Positions 23,722 to 32,117 of a stretch of 45,399 bases of DNA are shown one piece after another (position 1 is the stretch's first letter; each line of letters opens with the position of its first letter). The translations under genes were made by a program, and so were the position numbers. The DNA is taken from positions 1 to 45,399 of the forward strand of contig CAZPIC010000017.1 in the NCBI GenBank assembly GCA_964586835.1. The letters are read 5' to 3'. The notes under the pieces are model-generated. The model saw only the letters and a program-made list of their open reading frames with translations, ran no database searches and was not told the DNA's origin. The DNA comes from CAZLYF01 sp964586835 (GTDB lineage: Bacteria > Bacillota > Clostridia > Christensenellales > Aristaeellaceae).

Positions 23722-25182
23722 ATGGAAGACTTAGTACTGGTGCTCGATTTCAATAAACAGTATGCAGCTGCAGCAGCGATCAAGCTGCGCGGTGAAAAGA
23801 TATACTGCAGGATTATTCCCGGCGAAACGGACCTCGAGGCTGTGATGGCCCAGGAGCCGATGGGACTGATCCTTGCCGGGGGCATCGAAGGCAAGCTACT
23901 GACAGAATTTGACGGCCGACTCCTGCGGGCGGGGATCCCGGTGCTTGCGCTTGGCGACGCAGCCGCTTCCGTGGCGAAGCTGCTGTCCGGCAAGGCTGAG
24001 GAAGCCTTGGCGCTGCACTCTGTACATAAGGTACGTTTCATGCCTTCGCCTCTCACAAGCGAGCTTGCAGAATCAGACAGACAGCTCAGGGTGATCCGAC
24101 CCCTGACACTCTCCAAAGACCTGCTGCCCCTTGCAGAGGCTGGGGAAGATGCTATAGGCTTTATGCATGCTACGCTTCCCATCTTTGGGCTTGAGTTCCA
24201 GATTGAACCCAATGACCCGGACGGAACAGGCATCTTGTTGCATTTCGCGCAGGAAGTTTGCGGCTGTTCCCCGTGGTGGAGCGACAATGCCTTCATCAGC
24301 TTCGCGAAGGGTGAAATCGCAGAGGCGGCGGGGGACGGCATCGTCGCCTGTGTGATGGATGGAGGGCTTAAAAGTGGGGTAGCGGCCATGCTCGCCCATC
24401 AGGCTGTGGGGGACCGACTGCGCTGTGTCTTTGTTGACCACGGTCTGTTGCGGGAGGGAGAAGCCGACGGCTTTATGCGACAATACCGTGATATCCTGAA
24501 CCTTTCAGTGATCGGAGTCAGCGCCCGTGACCGCTTCCTGGAGGCACTTGCGGGAAAAACATCTGTCGAGGACAAGCGGCGGGCAATCCAGGACACCATG
24601 CAGGCCGTCCTTGCAGAAACGCTGTCGGGAATTGATCCGCAAGTGCTTGTCCGGTCAGGCAACTTTGAGGAACTGTACATAGGAAGGGATGAATACCATG
24701 CCCTTCCAGCGTCTAAGCCTGTGATTGAACCTCTCCGGGAACTGTTTCGGGACGAAATCCGTACCGTGGGTGAAGCACTAGGCCTGCCGGCTGAAATCTA
24801 TTCGGCGCAGCCTTTTCCGTCCACGGGCCTTGCTTTGCGTATTGTCGGGGAAGTAACGGCACCACGGCTTCACATACTCAGAGGGGCAGATGCTCTGTTT
24901 GAGAACGAAATCAGACAGGCGGGGCTGAGCAAGCGCCTATGGAAGTTTTTTGTTTATCTATACCCTATTCCCTATGAGACGAGTGATGCTGCTGTCGCAA
25001 TGGGTCTGAGAGCTCTGGGAGCGGCAGGGCCTGCCGCGACGGACCGAGCCATCCCCTCAAGGCTTCCTTACGATCTGCTGGAACAATATGTCAGCCGCGT
25101 CCGTGAGGCATTCCCCGAGGTGAAAAAGGTTTTCTATGACATCACACCCGGGGAAGGTTTGGCGACAGACGAGCTGGTCTGA
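23722..25182 (+). CDS. GMP synthase-like protein lacking the catalytic motifs (pseudo-enzyme)
   Basis: A 486-residue protein with the full architecture of glutamine-hydrolysing GMP synthase: class-I amidotransferase domain (1 to about 180), PP-loop ATPase (about 200-360) and C-terminal dimerisation domain. Core blocks are clear (LVLVLDFNKQY, CVFVDHGLLREGE, VEDKRRAI, VIEPLRELFRDEIR). Almost every active-site motif has changed. The nucleophile-elbow motif around GICYGMQ is ALGDAAA here, with no Cys. The FHPE motif is FQIE. The SGGVDSS P-loop is DGGLKSG (213-219). PFPGPGL is PFPSTGL. The KPPATIEWE tail is missing. The reading frame is intact and the start (ATG 23722) has GGAAGGGAG, so it seems maintained. 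I infer a non-GMP-synthase role such as nucleotide sensing; a true guaA should exist elsewhere. Confidence 0.8.
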   Translation: MEDLVLVLDFNKQYAAAAAIKLRGEKIYCRIIPGETDLEAVMAQEPMGLILAGGIEGKLLTEFDGRLLRAGIPVLALGDAAASVAKLLSGKAEEALALHSVHKVRFMPSPLTSELAESDRQLRVIRPLTLSKDLLPLAEAGEDAIGFMHATLPIFGLEFQIEPNDPDGTGILLHFAQEVCGCSPWWSDNAFISFAKGEIAEAAGDGIVACVMDGGLKSGVAAMLAHQAVGDRLRCVFVDHGLLREGEADGFMRQYRDILNLSVIGVSARDRFLEALAGKTSVEDKRRAIQDTMQAVLAETLSGIDPQVLVRSGNFEELYIGRDEYHALPASKPVIEPLRELFRDEIRTVGEALGLPAEIYSAQPFPSTGLALRIVGEVTAPRLHILRGADALFENEIRQAGLSKRLWKFFVYLYPIPYETSDAAVAMGLRALGAAGPAATDRAIPSRLPYDLLEQYVSRVREAFPEVKKVFYDITPGEGLATDELV

Positions 25183-25210
25183 TTTCAGAAAGAAGCGTTG
25201 AGGAGGGACC

Positions 25211-26032
25211 ATGCGACTGTCACAGCCAACGGCACCCTTTCAGGGACTCTCCCCCGAAAACGTCTTTTTTGCTGCGGATGACCTTAAGACTCAGCTCGGA
25301 ATAGGGTACATCGTACCGTTCATGCAGGCAGAGATGTATCCCGAGCGCCCTCTGCAGATTTATGCTCATATTGACGCCCAACCCTCGGCGAGAAACCTTC
25401 TGCTGGGTGCCTTGCTGGGCAGGACGGAGCAGGTAGGCGCGGCTTATCCTCATCTAAAAGGTCGCGTCTATACGCAGCTGTCGCCAACAAACTGGGAACT
25501 GCTGAACTTTTTCAGCAGAGGCGGGTTTCAGGACACGGATACGGAAGAAGAAATTGTCTTCCCTCTGGTGGGACTGGCTCCCCGTACACCGATGGGCTGC
25601 CAGTTTGCGTCTGTACCGCTTGAGACCATCCCGGACCAACGGGCTTTCATCGCAAGGCTGAACGCTTATCGTCTAACGCCTGTGACCAGCGACTATCTGG
25701 TCCTGCAGATGCAGCAGCCCTGCTTCATGGCGCTGGGGTACTATCGCGGAGGGCAACCGCTGGCGGAGATGATGCTGACTGGATCGAGCCCGAACAGTGT
25801 GGCGCTGGTGATGATCTACGTTCGTGCGGAATACAGGCGTCGGGGGACAGCCAAGAGCCTCATTGACGCAGCAGCAGCCATTCTCAGAGAACAGGGAGCG
25901 ACGCAAGCCCTCATGCGCATCTACAGCCGCAACGAAGCCCATGTTGCCCTGGCCAGGTCTCTTCAGGGTACGCGGAGACGGACAATCGCGATTCTGCCGT
26001 CCCTGGACATAGGCCCCACGTCGATGCCATGA
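25211..26032 (+). CDS. GNAT family N-acetyltransferase
   Basis: A 273-residue protein with two GNAT-like halves. The C-terminal half carries the acetyl-CoA loop in YRRRGTAKSLIDAAAAIL (about 213-230), after the beta strand VALVMIYVRAEYR. The N-terminal half has the fold pattern but no clear CoA loop. ATG 25211 follows TTGAGGAGGG. It lies 28 bases after the GMP synthase-like gene and is likely the last gene of that operon. The substrate is unknown. Confidence 0.8.
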   Translation: MRLSQPTAPFQGLSPENVFFAADDLKTQLGIGYIVPFMQAEMYPERPLQIYAHIDAQPSARNLLLGALLGRTEQVGAAYPHLKGRVYTQLSPTNWELLNFFSRGGFQDTDTEEEIVFPLVGLAPRTPMGCQFASVPLETIPDQRAFIARLNAYRLTPVTSDYLVLQMQQPCFMALGYYRGGQPLAEMMLTGSSPNSVALVMIYVRAEYRRRGTAKSLIDAAAAILREQGATQALMRIYSRNEAHVALARSLQGTRRRTIAILPSLDIGPTSMP

Positions 26033-26165
26033 GCCACTTTACGCAGACGACATTCTTACAGCCCCGCTGAACGGCTCTGTCCCGGGAAGATGATCGTGTA
26101 TGCCCAGGGTGACCGGAGGCGTCTGGCTGCACAGCGGTATGTGTTTCCTGAGGAGGTGATCCCGC

Positions 26166-27107
26166 TTGAAACACCTGATTGGCATTGATGGTGGAGGCAC
26201 CCATTCGCGGCTGCTAGGGACGGATCTAAACGGCGCAGAGATCGCAAGACTGCGCGGCAGGTCCACCAACCTTGAATCCAACTCCGTCGAAACGGTAGAG
26301 GCAAATCTGAGGAGTCTGCTTGACAAGTTCTGGAAAAACAACGCGCTGAGCAAAGAGGGCTGTGCTGCACTGTGCTTTGGGACAGCCGGGGTTGACAGTC
26401 ACCTGACGCATGACAGGGTTGAGGAAATGCTGGTGCGCATCGGTCTTCCCTGCCCGGTCCGGGTTGCCAACGATTCTGAGACCGCGTTGTTTGCGAACAC
26501 GGCAGGGCAGCCTGGCCTTTTGCTCAACGCGGGCACCGGTTCTGTGGGGTTTGGCGTGAACGCACAGGGGAAGACCCACAGGGTAGGAGGGTTTGGATAT
26601 CTCGTAGGAGATGAGGGGTCTGCCTACTGGGTGGCAAGGGAAGGCATTACAGCTGCCCTGCACGCCTATGATCGAACCGGGTATGAAACCGCGCTGCTGC
26701 CCGCCATCAGCGAGGTCTTGGGGCTTACGGAGTTTTCTGAGGTCATCGATTTTGTATACTCGCGCAATAAGACCGATCTGGCCCGGCTGAGCCGGGTGGT
26801 CAGCCGCCTTGCCTCCCGGGGAGATCGAAGCGCCTGCGATATCTTGCGGCGCGCTGCCGCATACTTGGTTACGGCTGTCGAAACGCTGCTCAGGGAACTT
26901 GAGTTAACAGGCACGGATACGACGTTGTACCTTGAGGGAGGGTTTCTGAAAAACAGCAGGATGCTGCGCGAAGACCTGGTCCGCGCGCTCGCCTGGCGCC
27001 ATCCGCGTCTGAAGATCTGCGATATGCAACGCCCGGCAGAGTGGGGAGCGGTGCATATGGCTGCCGAGCTTGCCGGCGTGGCGCAGGCGTGGTCGACGGG
27101 GCCGTAA
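26166..27107 (+). CDS. BadF/BadG-type ATPase, probable N-acetylglucosamine kinase
   Basis: A 313-residue ASKHA-fold protein. The phosphate-1 motif IGIDGGGTHSR is at residues 5-15, a second motif NDSETALFA is at about 102-110, GTGSVGFG (phosphate 2) is at about 122-129, and VGDEGSAYW is typical of the BadF/N-acetylglucosamine kinase group. The start is TTG 26166, unusual but backed by AGGAGGTGATC, an almost complete match to the 16S anti-Shine-Dalgarno end; the preceding 130 bases hold no other gene. It lies near a LacI regulator and an UlaG-like hydrolase, which suggests amino-sugar or sugar-acid use. Confidence 0.82.
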   Translation: MKHLIGIDGGGTHSRLLGTDLNGAEIARLRGRSTNLESNSVETVEANLRSLLDKFWKNNALSKEGCAALCFGTAGVDSHLTHDRVEEMLVRIGLPCPVRVANDSETALFANTAGQPGLLLNAGTGSVGFGVNAQGKTHRVGGFGYLVGDEGSAYWVAREGITAALHAYDRTGYETALLPAISEVLGLTEFSEVIDFVYSRNKTDLARLSRVVSRLASRGDRSACDILRRAAAYLVTAVETLLRELELTGTDTTLYLEGGFLKNSRMLREDLVRALAWRHPRLKICDMQRPAEWGAVHMAAELAGVAQAWSTGP

Positions 27108-27141
27108 GCGGGTCTCGCGCCTAAAGGGGTTCCCGATGTCG

Positions 27142-27927
27142 TTATTTGGCGATATCCGTGTGTTCACCCTGGCAGAGCAAGCGGGCATCACAGGTTGGCG
27201 CCAGCGATGCCATCGCCTCAAGAAAGGCCTGCGGGTCGCCGCGGTGTTTGGGAAAAGTCCAGAAGTGGCAGGGGATGCATACGCTACATCCAAGCATGTC
27301 TGCCAGTGTTGCCGCTTCAGAGCCGTCCAGATTGCCATAGGCGCCGTTGATCGGCAGAATAGCCACTTCCGGTTTAGCCTGAATCGCCTGCTCGAGTCTC
27401 TGTGGTGACAGCGAGGTATCGCCGGCATAATAGACGCGGAGACCGTCGAAGTCGAGCATCAGGCCTAATGCTTCGGGCGCCAGGTCTCCGTGGTCGCAGT
27501 CCATCGGGGTCACGGTACAGCTGTCAAGGCGGATGGGGTTGTTTTTTCTCATGATATGTGCTCGCTTGGTGTCGAGCCCCATCTCCTGGATCATGGAGAC
27601 GACGGGGGCGTTCGCGTAGACCTGAGTGTGTCCGTTGCCCATCAGGGCAGCAATGGAATCTACATCAAAGTGGTCATAATGCTCATGAGTGATCAGTAGC
27701 GTGTCGACCGTGAAGTCATCCGCTGCGCATATCGGTGGCATCAGGCGTTTGAAACCCAAGCCCTCCTCCGGAAGGAGCCTTCTGACGCAATCTGAAAAAT
27801 AGGGGTCGATGCCAATGGTCCTTCCGGAGGACATTTGCAGCATGAACCCCGCCTGGCCCAACCAGAAGATGCGCACACTCCCGACGGCAGGTCTGTCCTG
27901 TTTGACTCTTTCCAAATAATCCGACAT
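27142..27927 (-). CDS. Metallo-beta-lactamase fold hydrolase (UlaG/UPF0173-like)
   Basis: A 261-residue protein with the metal motif THEHYDHFD (H-x-H-x-D-H), then DCDHGD and YAGDTSLS, and a late His (CHFWTFPKH). The order fits the UlaG-like branch that includes L-ascorbate-6-phosphate lactonase. ATG 27927 has TGGAGGTGG 6 bases upstream; the frame extends 8 codons further without support. It converges on the kinase gene, leaving 34 bases between the stops, and diverges from the LacI gene. Confidence 0.85.
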   Translation of the reverse strand: MSDYLERVKQDRPAVGSVRIFWLGQAGFMLQMSSGRTIGIDPYFSDCVRRLLPEEGLGFKRLMPPICAADDFTVDTLLITHEHYDHFDVDSIAALMGNGHTQVYANAPVVSMIQEMGLDTKRAHIMRKNNPIRLDSCTVTPMDCDHGDLAPEALGLMLDFDGLRVYYAGDTSLSPQRLEQAIQAKPEVAILPINGAYGNLDGSEAATLADMLGCSVCIPCHFWTFPKHRGDPQAFLEAMASLAPTCDARLLCQGEHTDIAK

Positions 27928-27969
27928 GGTTCCACCTCCATTGGCTTGCATTATACCAGACAGAGACCT

Positions 27970-29097
27970 ATGATGGAGAGGCAGAGTGAAATACCGGCTG
28001 CGACAGCTGCGGCGCCCTGTGAACGCCAGTCGCGTTGCCGTTTGGAGAGGCTGGAGAAGAATATCTCAAAACGCGTTACGATTTATGATATCGCCAAGGA
28101 ACTGAACATATCTACGGCGACTGTCAACCGCGCACTGACTGGAAAGGGCCGGGTGAGTGACAGGACAAAGGCGCGTGTTTTTGAGGCCGCGGACCGCATG
28201 GGGTTCAAGCCAAATTTTCTTGCCCGCTCCCTCGCAAGGCGGGCGGTACGCATTGCTGTGCTGGCCTTCACAAGCTTTCCTGAGTTTCATAATCAGTTTG
28301 TGCAAGGAGCGCGCGATACCTACGACGCCCTGTGTGACCATAACATTACGGTGGATTTCTTCCGGTACGACGAGGGCAGCTTCAATTCCCCCGAAGCGGA
28401 AACTTACCTTGAGAGGACACTAAGGCGCATCGCGACAGAAGGGTATGATGGTGCGCTTATCTGCGCCCGCGCTGCAGCTGGGTTTGAGCTTCTTAGACAA
28501 CGCGGCATCGCGGTGGCTACCGCTGTCAATGACGTGGACCCGACGCTCAGGAGATTTTGTGTCCGCTACAATGGGCGTGTTGCCGGAAGGCTTGCGGTGG
28601 AGCTTCTCTACCGCATGGGTAACCGGGAGAAGTCCGTAGCCATCGCAACGGGTGGCATCGAGCAGCGCAGTATCCACGCCGAAATCACGTCCGGTTTTAT
28701 GGAAGAGATGAACATCCACCCCCTGAGGCTCGCGTCCATTTTCTGTCATAACGATGATGAACCGCTCGCATACACCGAAACGCTTCGCGTGCTGGACGAA
28801 TACCCCGACCTAGGATCGATCTATGTCAATTCCTTCAACTCCAGATCCATCCTCAGGGCAGTGTGCAAGCGTGGCAGGGCCGGGAAACTGTGTATCGTGA
28901 CATCGGACGTCTATGGGGAGCTGAGGCCTTACATCAGGGAAGGCGTCGTAAGCGCGACCATCTTTCAGGATCAGTATGAACAGGGAAGGATGGGCTTGAG
29001 GCTCTTATATCAGTCCATTGCCGAAGACCTTGTGGTGAAGGACACGGTCCTGATTTCTCCTCAGGTCGTGTTGTCCAGCAATATGGATCTTTACTGA
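27970..29097 (+). CDS. LacI family transcriptional regulator
   Basis: A regulator of up to 375 residues. The LacI helix-turn-helix is clear: VTIYDIAKELNISTATVNRA, then KGRVSDRTKARV. A periplasmic-binding-like ligand domain follows (from about residue 95; RIAVLAFTSFPEFHNQFVQG). The start is uncertain: ATG 27970 or 27973 has no ribosome site and leaves about 34 residues before the DNA-binding domain, while the family normally starts just before VTIYDIA. It diverges from the metallo-hydrolase gene, so it probably controls that gene or the sugar kinase. Confidence 0.88.
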   Translation: MMERQSEIPAATAAAPCERQSRCRLERLEKNISKRVTIYDIAKELNISTATVNRALTGKGRVSDRTKARVFEAADRMGFKPNFLARSLARRAVRIAVLAFTSFPEFHNQFVQGARDTYDALCDHNITVDFFRYDEGSFNSPEAETYLERTLRRIATEGYDGALICARAAAGFELLRQRGIAVATAVNDVDPTLRRFCVRYNGRVAGRLAVELLYRMGNREKSVAIATGGIEQRSIHAEITSGFMEEMNIHPLRLASIFCHNDDEPLAYTETLRVLDEYPDLGSIYVNSFNSRSILRAVCKRGRAGKLCIVTSDVYGELRPYIREGVVSATIFQDQYEQGRMGLRLLYQSIAEDLVVKDTVLISPQVVLSSNMDLY

Positions 29098-29399
29098 GCC
29101 CCCTGACCGAAGACGTTGCGGGCACCGGTTGGAAGCGGGAAGCCTGTCTTCTGGGATCTCTTTCAGTGGTTTTCTGGTTCAACATCACAAGAGGTAGGTA
29201 CAGGATGCTTCCAGCGCGTGAGTTGTTGCTGGATGTTTTGAAAGGCGCGCTGGTAGCCAGCCAACATGCTGCACGGAGCTTCCAGCTGCCGTAGGTGGGG
29301 AGGCCGGTGTGGACCACAGTGTACTCCCGAAGCAGCATCCACGGACAGGAAAGAGCTAAGCTGATCTGGGCCCTCGCAGAGCATCTGGTGAGGTGAACA
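29098..29399. other. Intergenic segment after the LacI gene
   Basis: About 300 bases between the LacI stop and the first hairpin array. Frames here are short and broken (for example FNITRGRYRMLPARELLLDV on the plus strand, then a stop). I cannot match them to a family, though the look is that of a decayed gene. No RNA gene or terminator is evident. Confidence 0.3.
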
Positions 29400-29762
29400 A
29401 GCCGTATGAGCACAGCGACTGTGTACGCTGTGCGTGAAGAGCAACGCTTTGCGTTGCGTAAAGAGACTGCTTCGCAGTCGTGAAGAGCAGCGCTGCGCAC
29501 TGCGTGAAAAGCGCCTGTGGGCGCGGAAAGAAGGCATAGCGCGGTTGTGACCGCGCGTGAAGAGCAGCATAGTGCAGCTGTAGCTGCGCGCGAAGAGCAG
29601 CACTCTGTGCCGCGTGAAGCAGCGGCTACGCCGCCGTGAAGAGCAGTGCTGCGCACTGCGTGAAGAGCGCCTGCGGGCGCGGAGAAAAGGAATAGCGCGG
29701 TTGTGACCGCGCGTGAAGCAGCGGCTATGCCGCCGTGAAGAGCAGTGCTGCGCACTGCCGAG
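29400..29762 (+). repeat. Hairpin-module array A (plus orientation)
   Basis: A run of about a dozen short perfect inverted repeats joined by GTGAAGAG or near variants. Stem words in order include CACAGCG, CAACGC, ACTGC, CAGCGC/CAGTGC, GCGCC, GCGCGGT, CAGC and GGCGGC types, for example GCAACGCTTTGCGTTGC and ACTGCTTCGCAGT. The order CAACGC-ACTGC-CAGTGC-GCGCC recurs in arrays B and E. The end (29762) is followed by about 165 bases of unique sequence, then the oppositely oriented array A'. Confidence 0.85.
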
Positions 29763-29931
29763 AATCCTGGGAGCATGGTGATAAAGAAGAGTGAAGACAG
29801 AAAGCCCTTGATGCATTTCTCAAATTCTTTCCATAACGAAGAATTTTGTTCTTCCACACTACAGATCCCATGTCCACACTACTTTTCGCAGCGCAGTGTT
29901 TGTTCTTTCTGCACGGCTACCGCAGCGCACA

Positions 29932-30342
29932 CCCCTACTTTTTCACTCGTCTGCTGCGCTTTACCCCTTACTTCTTTCCGCGCCCACAGGCGCTCTTCAC
30001 GGCGGCGCAGCCGCTGCTTCACGTGCCCGCAGGGCACTCTTCACGCGCAGCGCGTCCGCCCGCTGCGCTAAGCCCCTACTTTTTCACTCGTCTGCTGCGC
30101 TTTACCCCTTACTTCTTTCCGCGCCCACAGGCGCTCTTCACGGCGGCGTAGCCGCCTTTTCACGCGCAGCGCGTCCGCCCGCTGCGCTAAGCCCCTACTT
30201 CTTCACGGCTGCGAAGCAGCCTCTTTACGCGCCCGCAGGGCGCTCTTCACGCAACGCAAAGCGTTGCTCTTTACGCGCAGCGTAAACGGTCGCTGCGCTT
30301 AAGGCTCTTCACGCGCAGCGTAAACGGTCGCTGCGCTCATTC
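29932..30342 (-). repeat. Hairpin-module array A' (minus orientation)
   Basis: The same family read on the minus strand (CTCTTCAC linkers on the plus strand). It starts directly after the Fic stop and runs in the direction of that gene. A 141-base unit is duplicated in tandem: the segment beginning CCCCTACTTTTTCACTCG occurs at 29932 and 30073. It faces array A. Confidence 0.85.
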
Positions 30343-31488
30343 TCAAGTGCCTTCCCGCAGGATATCCAGATAGGCACTATAGGCAAAAATCCGGTTTCTA
30401 CTCGCACCCGGATTTGACTGACGGAGTATCCCAAGCTCCTGAAGCCGCAATACCGCAGCATTCACGGTACCATAGGCGACTTTGAGGGTAGCAGCGGTTT
30501 TTCCCACATCCATGACAGGATGTGCTTCCAGGTAGGTAAACAACATTTCTACACTTCGAGCTGAACGCCCAAGCGCACGGATCTGGGCTATGTGTTGGTC
30601 GTGTAGCACAAGAAGTCGCTCTGCTGCTGTGACTGCGTCTTGAGCGGATTCAAGCAGTGCTTGCAGGAAGAACCGTACCCATTGCTCATAATCCCCGCTT
30701 TCACGTACAAGGCTGAGACGGTCGTAGTATTCACTCTGGTTCCGTTTCAGGGAGTAGGAGAGGTATAGCGCAGGTGATGACAGAGCCCCCTGACAGATGA
30801 GGTACAGAATGATCAACAGTCGACCCATTCTGCCGTTTCCATCAAGGAAGGGATGGATGGTTTCAAACTGATAATGGATCAGCGCGACACGGATAAGTAC
30901 ATCCTGCTTGTCCTCACGATGCATGTACTTTTCCAGCTCAGAAATGGCGTCTTCCATGTCCAAAGGATTAGGTGGAATATACTGAGCAGTCCGGAGCGTA
31001 CTTGCTGTACCTCCGATCCAATTCTGTGAAATACGAAACTCCCCGGGAGCATTGTGTTCACCGCGCACGCTCTGCATGAGTACAGCGTGCGTTTCGCGAA
31101 TCAGCCGGTTGCTGAGGGGCAAGTGCTCCAGCCGATCCAGCGCGTATTCCATCGCCTTGATATAGTTGACGACATCCGCGACGTCCCGGTTGGTGTTTTT
31201 TTCCGCTTCAGGATCCAGCACATCTTCCAAAGTGGCCTGCGTGCCCTCGATCTGTGAAGATAACAGTGCTTCTTTACGGACATACATGGATACGAACAGC
31301 CGCATGCAGGGGATCCGAACTGACAGAAAGTTGAGCAAAGCCAGCTGTTGGTGAGCATTAACCAGGAGAGCGACCAGATCGTCTGTCAGCACAACAGGTG
31401 GGTCTGGCGGGAGTGGAGTGGGCAAAAAGGAATGGTATGCAGCCTCTCCAGAGAGGTTTGATTTGTATCTACCTGCTCGGTTACTCAT
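30343..31488 (-). CDS. Fic domain protein (AMPylase family) with N-terminal inhibitory helix
   Basis: A 381-residue Fic protein. The core motif HPFLDGNGRMGRL is complete (catalytic His, phosphate-binding GNGR). The N-terminal segment SSQIEGT fits the class II inhibitory motif (S/T)xxxE(G/N), whose Glu blocks ATP until released. The C-terminal part (about 310-370) looks like a winged helix (VGKTAATLKVAYGTVNAAVL, then LRQSNPGASRNRIFAY). Such Fic proteins transfer AMP to target proteins; the target is unknown. ATG 31488 follows GAGGAGGGG; the open frame continues 163 codons upstream, but only by reading through array B. Array A' begins right at its stop. No antitoxin gene is adjacent. Confidence 0.9.
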   Translation of the reverse strand: MSNRAGRYKSNLSGEAAYHSFLPTPLPPDPPVVLTDDLVALLVNAHQQLALLNFLSVRIPCMRLFVSMYVRKEALLSSQIEGTQATLEDVLDPEAEKNTNRDVADVVNYIKAMEYALDRLEHLPLSNRLIRETHAVLMQSVRGEHNAPGEFRISQNWIGGTASTLRTAQYIPPNPLDMEDAISELEKYMHREDKQDVLIRVALIHYQFETIHPFLDGNGRMGRLLIILYLICQGALSSPALYLSYSLKRNQSEYYDRLSLVRESGDYEQWVRFFLQALLESAQDAVTAAERLLVLHDQHIAQIRALGRSARSVEMLFTYLEAHPVMDVGKTAATLKVAYGTVNAAVLRLQELGILRQSNPGASRNRIFAYSAYLDILREGT

Positions 31489-31576
31489 GACGATGTCCCC
31501 TCCTCGCCTTGATCTTGAAATAAGGACTCCATTATATCTTCTGCATTTCAAGATAACAAGTGAAATTGAAACAAGG

Positions 31577-32040
31577 ATAAGCGATGCGTGGCTGTAGCCA
31601 CGCGTGAAGAGCAACGCTTCGCGTTGCGTAAAGAGACTGCTTCGCAGTCGTGAAGAGCAGTGCTGCGCACTGCGTGAAAAGCGCCTGCGGGCGCGGAAAG
31701 AAGCCTTAAGCGCAGCGGGCGGACACGCTGCGCGTGAAAAGGCGGCTACACCGCCGTGAAAAAGTTGTGAAAAGCAGCACTCTGTGCTGCGTGAAAAGGT
31801 AGGGGAAAGCGCAGCGAGCGAATGCGCTGCGCGTGAAGAGCAACGCAGAGCGTTGCGTAAAAAGCAGTGTTTCACACTGCGTGAAAAGGCCACTTTGCGG
31901 CCGTGAAAAGCGCCTGTGGGCGCGGAAAGAAGCCTTAAGCGCAGCGATGCGTGGCTGTGGCCACGCGTGAAGAGCACCCTTCGGGTGCGTGAAGAAGTAG
32001 GGGTTTAAGCGCAGCGCGCTCGCCCGTTGCGAAGCAGCCA
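31577..32040 (+). repeat. Hairpin-module array B (plus orientation)
   Basis: About fifteen modules between the divergent Fic and ald genes. They include GCGTGGCTGTAGCCACGC, GCAACGCTTCGCGTTGC, ACTGCTTCGCAGT, GCAGTGCTGCGCACTGC, GCGCCTGCGGGCGC, GGCGGCTACACCGCC, GCAGTGTTTCACACTGC and CACCCTTCGGGTG. Linkers are GTGAAGAG, GTGAAAAG, GTAAAGAG. It lies 5' of ald in the same orientation, the clearest case of an array that does not follow a same-strand gene. Confidence 0.85.
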
Positions 32041-32117
32041 AAGCGCCCTCTGGTGTTCTTCGATCGTTTTTGGTTATACTTTATGACTGCAGGAAAGCAG
32101 GATGGAGGTTGAAGCTG

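Noticed and set aside
29400..30342. CRISPR array
   Set aside because: The constant part is only about 8 bases, the variable parts are themselves palindromes that recur many times, and spacing is irregular. No cas gene is present.
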